In this document: positions 62,448 through 64,000 of the stretch, piece by piece
Layout: each line of letters begins with the position of its first letter
Numbering within the stretch: the first letter of the stretch is position 1
Assembly (NCBI RefSeq): GCF_029892685.1
Contig: NZ_JARXVD010000024.1
Span: 1 to 64,000 of the forward strand
Direction: 5' to 3'
Source of the DNA: Mycobacterium sp. OTB74
Lineage (GTDB): Bacteria > Actinomycetota > Actinomycetes > Mycobacteriales > Mycobacteriaceae
DNA length: 64,000 nt
Made by a program: the position numbers and the translations under genes
Notes under the pieces: model-generated
The model's input: only the letters and a program-made list of their open reading frames with translations
What the model was told of the DNA's origin: nothing
Database searches by the model: none

Positions 62448-62587
62448 CCCGCGCCGCGGACCCTTCGGAGGGCCGAAGGAATGACGCCCCGTTGTCAAAG
62501 GCGATAGCCTGTCGAGAATCGGGTTCGGCCCGCCGTACCCGTGTGAGCAGCCCCGGAAGGTTCCGCTCGAGAGGACAATCAGGATCA

Positions 62588-63208
62588 ATGACTGAGCGAC
62601 AACCTGTTTCATCGCTGGCCGGCGCCGTGCTGGCCGGCCTGGCGATGTTCGGCGGCGGACTTTCCCAGGCGGGTCAGGCCGCCGCAGATCCGGCCCCTCC
62701 ACCTCCGGCGCCAGCCGCACCCGGCACGCCGGCCCCGGGCCAGCCGGTGGTCAGTGCCGCCGACGGGCCGACCGGGCCTGTTGCACCTCCGCCTGGCGGT
62801 CCGCCGCCGGTGCCGGAAATCCAGAACCCCGTCTACGGTCAGGGGCAGACTCCAGGCCAGCTCGGATACCTTCGCGATCTCTGGCACACCTTCCGCAGCG
62901 GCAATCCGGTAGAGGCGCTGACAGCGCCCCCGGATGAGGTGAGTGGGCCCCCGCCGGGCGCGGGTCCTGCTCCCAAACTTCCGCCTGGCTACACGTCATT
63001 GACTGACCCAGGCTCGTCCACACCAGTGTCTGAGGGACCCAAAACAGGTGGTCCGGCGTTGCCGCCCGGGTACTACCCGCTCAACGGGCCGCCGCCGCCA
63101 GGTTGGTTTGACCAGCAACCGGGTTCAGCTCCGGCGTCACCACCTGGGGGGCCGCCACCGCCGGTTGGATTCGTCGCCGGTCCGCCGCCTGGTGCGCCCA
63201 CACACTGA
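62588..63208 (+). CDS. Exported proline-rich protein with a YLRDxWH motif, 206 aa
   Basis: A signal peptide (about 1-34, ending AAADP) is followed by long proline/glycine-rich stretches. The only ordered-looking block is LGYLRDLWHTFRSGNP, which matches LSYLRDVWHAIQSHEVS in the protein at 23417-23917, so the two are paralogues. The C-terminal half has repeated PPG and GPP runs. The ATG at 62588 starts it. Likely secreted or wall-associated; function unknown. Confidence 0.72.
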   Translation: MTERQPVSSLAGAVLAGLAMFGGGLSQAGQAAADPAPPPPAPAAPGTPAPGQPVVSAADGPTGPVAPPPGGPPPVPEIQNPVYGQGQTPGQLGYLRDLWHTFRSGNPVEALTAPPDEVSGPPPGAGPAPKLPPGYTSLTDPGSSTPVSEGPKTGGPALPPGYYPLNGPPPPGWFDQQPGSAPASPPGGPPPPVGFVAGPPPGAPTH

Positions 63209-63291
63209 CCGGTGGTCACCCATTGGGCAGACCTCGCGTAACGTGCTTATGTACGCTAAGTATCTGTAGTCCGCTCGACGCTGGAGTAATC

Positions 63292-63564
63292 ATGATGATC
63301 AAGTCCGCTCTGTCCGCTGTCGTCGTTGCGGGCGCAATCGCCGCCGGTGCGCTGGCCCTGGACGTGCCGCTGGCCGCCGCTCAGCCCCCGCCGCCCGCAC
63401 CCGGGCAGGGCGAGGTGCCGCCGAATTGGGCGCCGCGCAAACCTGCCGAGATGTGGAGCGGTCAACCGGTCGTGTGGACCTCGGGTTGGGGTGGACGCTG
63501 GGGCGTGTGGATCAACGGCAGCTTCATCACGTTGTCGTCAAACCCGGTGACCAACGGCGGCTGA
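63292..63564 (+). CDS. Small exported protein, 90 aa
   Basis: A signal peptide (about 1-30, ending AAAQPP) precedes a proline-rich segment and a compact Trp-rich domain (EMWSGQPVVWTSGWGGRWGVWINGSFITL). The start is ATG 63292, the first of two adjacent ATGs. It sits 83 bp after the proline-rich gene on the same strand. Unknown function; probably secreted. Confidence 0.65.
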   Translation: MMIKSALSAVVVAGAIAAGALALDVPLAAAQPPPPAPGQGEVPPNWAPRKPAEMWSGQPVVWTSGWGGRWGVWINGSFITLSSNPVTNGG

Positions 63565-63643
63565 TTTAGCAGTTCTCGGTCGGACGGTCAGACCCCGTCG
63601 TGTGCGGGGTTTGCCGGCGTGCCGCATGTCTAGGCTGGACTGC

Positions 63644-64000
63644 ATGGCTCGCACTTCCGCACCCACTGGCCTGATCAACATCGAGGAGTGCCTGGATTCA
63701 TCGGGTGGGGTGGTGCTACCGCCCGGTGCCACGCTGATCTCGCTGATTGAGCGGAACATCAACAGCGTTCCGGACACCGTGGCGTACCGCTATCTGGACT
63801 ATTCCAGCGCTGCCGAGGGACAGTCCTCCGAGCTGACCTGGGCCCAGCTCGGGGTTCGCTTGCAGGCCATCGGCGCTCGGGTGCAGCAGTTCGTTGCGCG
63901 GGGCGATCGGGTCGCCATCCTGGCCCCACAGGGCCTCGAATACATCGCCGGATTCTTCGCCGCGATCAAAGCCGGAGCCATCGCGGTGCCGCTTTTCGCG
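63644..64000 (+). CDS. Fatty-acyl-AMP ligase (FadD, FAAL type), N-terminal part, cut by the window edge
   Basis: The visible 119 codons read MARTSAPTGLINIEECLDSS then GGVVLPPGATLISLIERN, DTVAYRYLDYS and SELTWAQLGVRLQAIGARVQQF, continuing ILAPQGLEYIAGFFAAIKAGAIAVPLF. This is the N-terminus of the mycobacterial acyl-AMP ligases that load fatty acids onto polyketide synthases or related lipid enzymes. The ATG at 63644 is clear. The catalytic core and the partner genes lie beyond the edge, so the exact FadD cannot be assigned. Confidence 0.85.
   Translation, partial: MARTSAPTGLINIEECLDSSGGVVLPPGATLISLIERNINSVPDTVAYRYLDYSSAAEGQSSELTWAQLGVRLQAIGARVQQFVARGDRVAILAPQGLEYIAGFFAAIKAGAIAVPLFA

Overview
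The window is chromosomal DNA of a high-G+C actinobacterium, almost certainly a mycobacterium of the Mycolicibacterium type. The evidence is the gene content: furA-katG, mpt53 next to a CcdA-like gene, ripD, a prrB-type kinase, CYP124- and CYP125-family P450s, an icl2-type isocitrate lyase, an LdtMt1-like L,D-transpeptidase, a DUF7159-type protein and, at the right edge, a FAAL-type fadD. GTG and TTG starts are common. I recognise no rRNA, tRNA or CRISPR array.

Layout. 1-4.8 kb is an accessory patch: the first codons of an IS transposase leaving the left edge, a lipoprotein, a large membrane protein and a decayed three-gene integrase module. 4.8-15.2 kb carries lipid or xenobiotic oxidation genes (SnoaL-like protein, amidohydrolase, dienelactone hydrolase, cupredoxin, CYP124, Baeyer-Villiger monooxygenase), then an extracytoplasmic thiol-redox pair (Mpt53 + CcdA) and a peptide transporter. 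15.5-19 kb is envelope-related (DUF7159 protein, L,D-transpeptidase, XRE regulator). 19-28.9 kb has a steroid/lipid-catabolism flavour: a TetR / molybdopterin oxidoreductase / CYP125 run behind a palindromic operator, then a nitronate monooxygenase, a two-domain hypothetical with a Bfd-like ferredoxin, a DapB-like dehydrogenase and a 3alpha/20beta-HSD-like SDR. Two intergenic regions in this part contain perfect matches to the KstR consensus TNNAACNNGTTNNA.

28.9-41.6 kb is mixed: a secreted GH2 glycosidase, cinA, hydrolases, a TerC exporter behind a clear yybP-ykoY (Mn2+) riboswitch, a YaaA-like protein, an acyltransferase-3 plus SGNH pair, a FetB-like permease and a degenerate GGDEF protein. 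41.8-50 kb is oxidative-stress oriented: furA-katG with its polypurine leader, a LysR/MFS pair with striking palindromes, a MOSC protein, RipD and Tpx. 50-61.2 kb holds an orphan PrrB-like kinase, a DUF218 gene broken by an amber codon, DUF3349, a DMT transporter, a ketopantoate-reductase-like enzyme, Icl2, a quinone oxidoreductase and a tight operon (PLP aldolase-like, sugar-lactone oxidase, GAP/LysE-like exporter). 61.2-64 kb has a second acyltransferase 3, two proline-rich exported proteins and the start of the fadD.

Most genes belong to known families. The least routine material is regulatory or structural: the KstR-type boxes, the Mn riboswitch, the TetR operator, the hairpin that overlaps the LysR start, a RipD homologue with a long low-complexity insert, the unannotated Bfd gene and the decaying integrase module.
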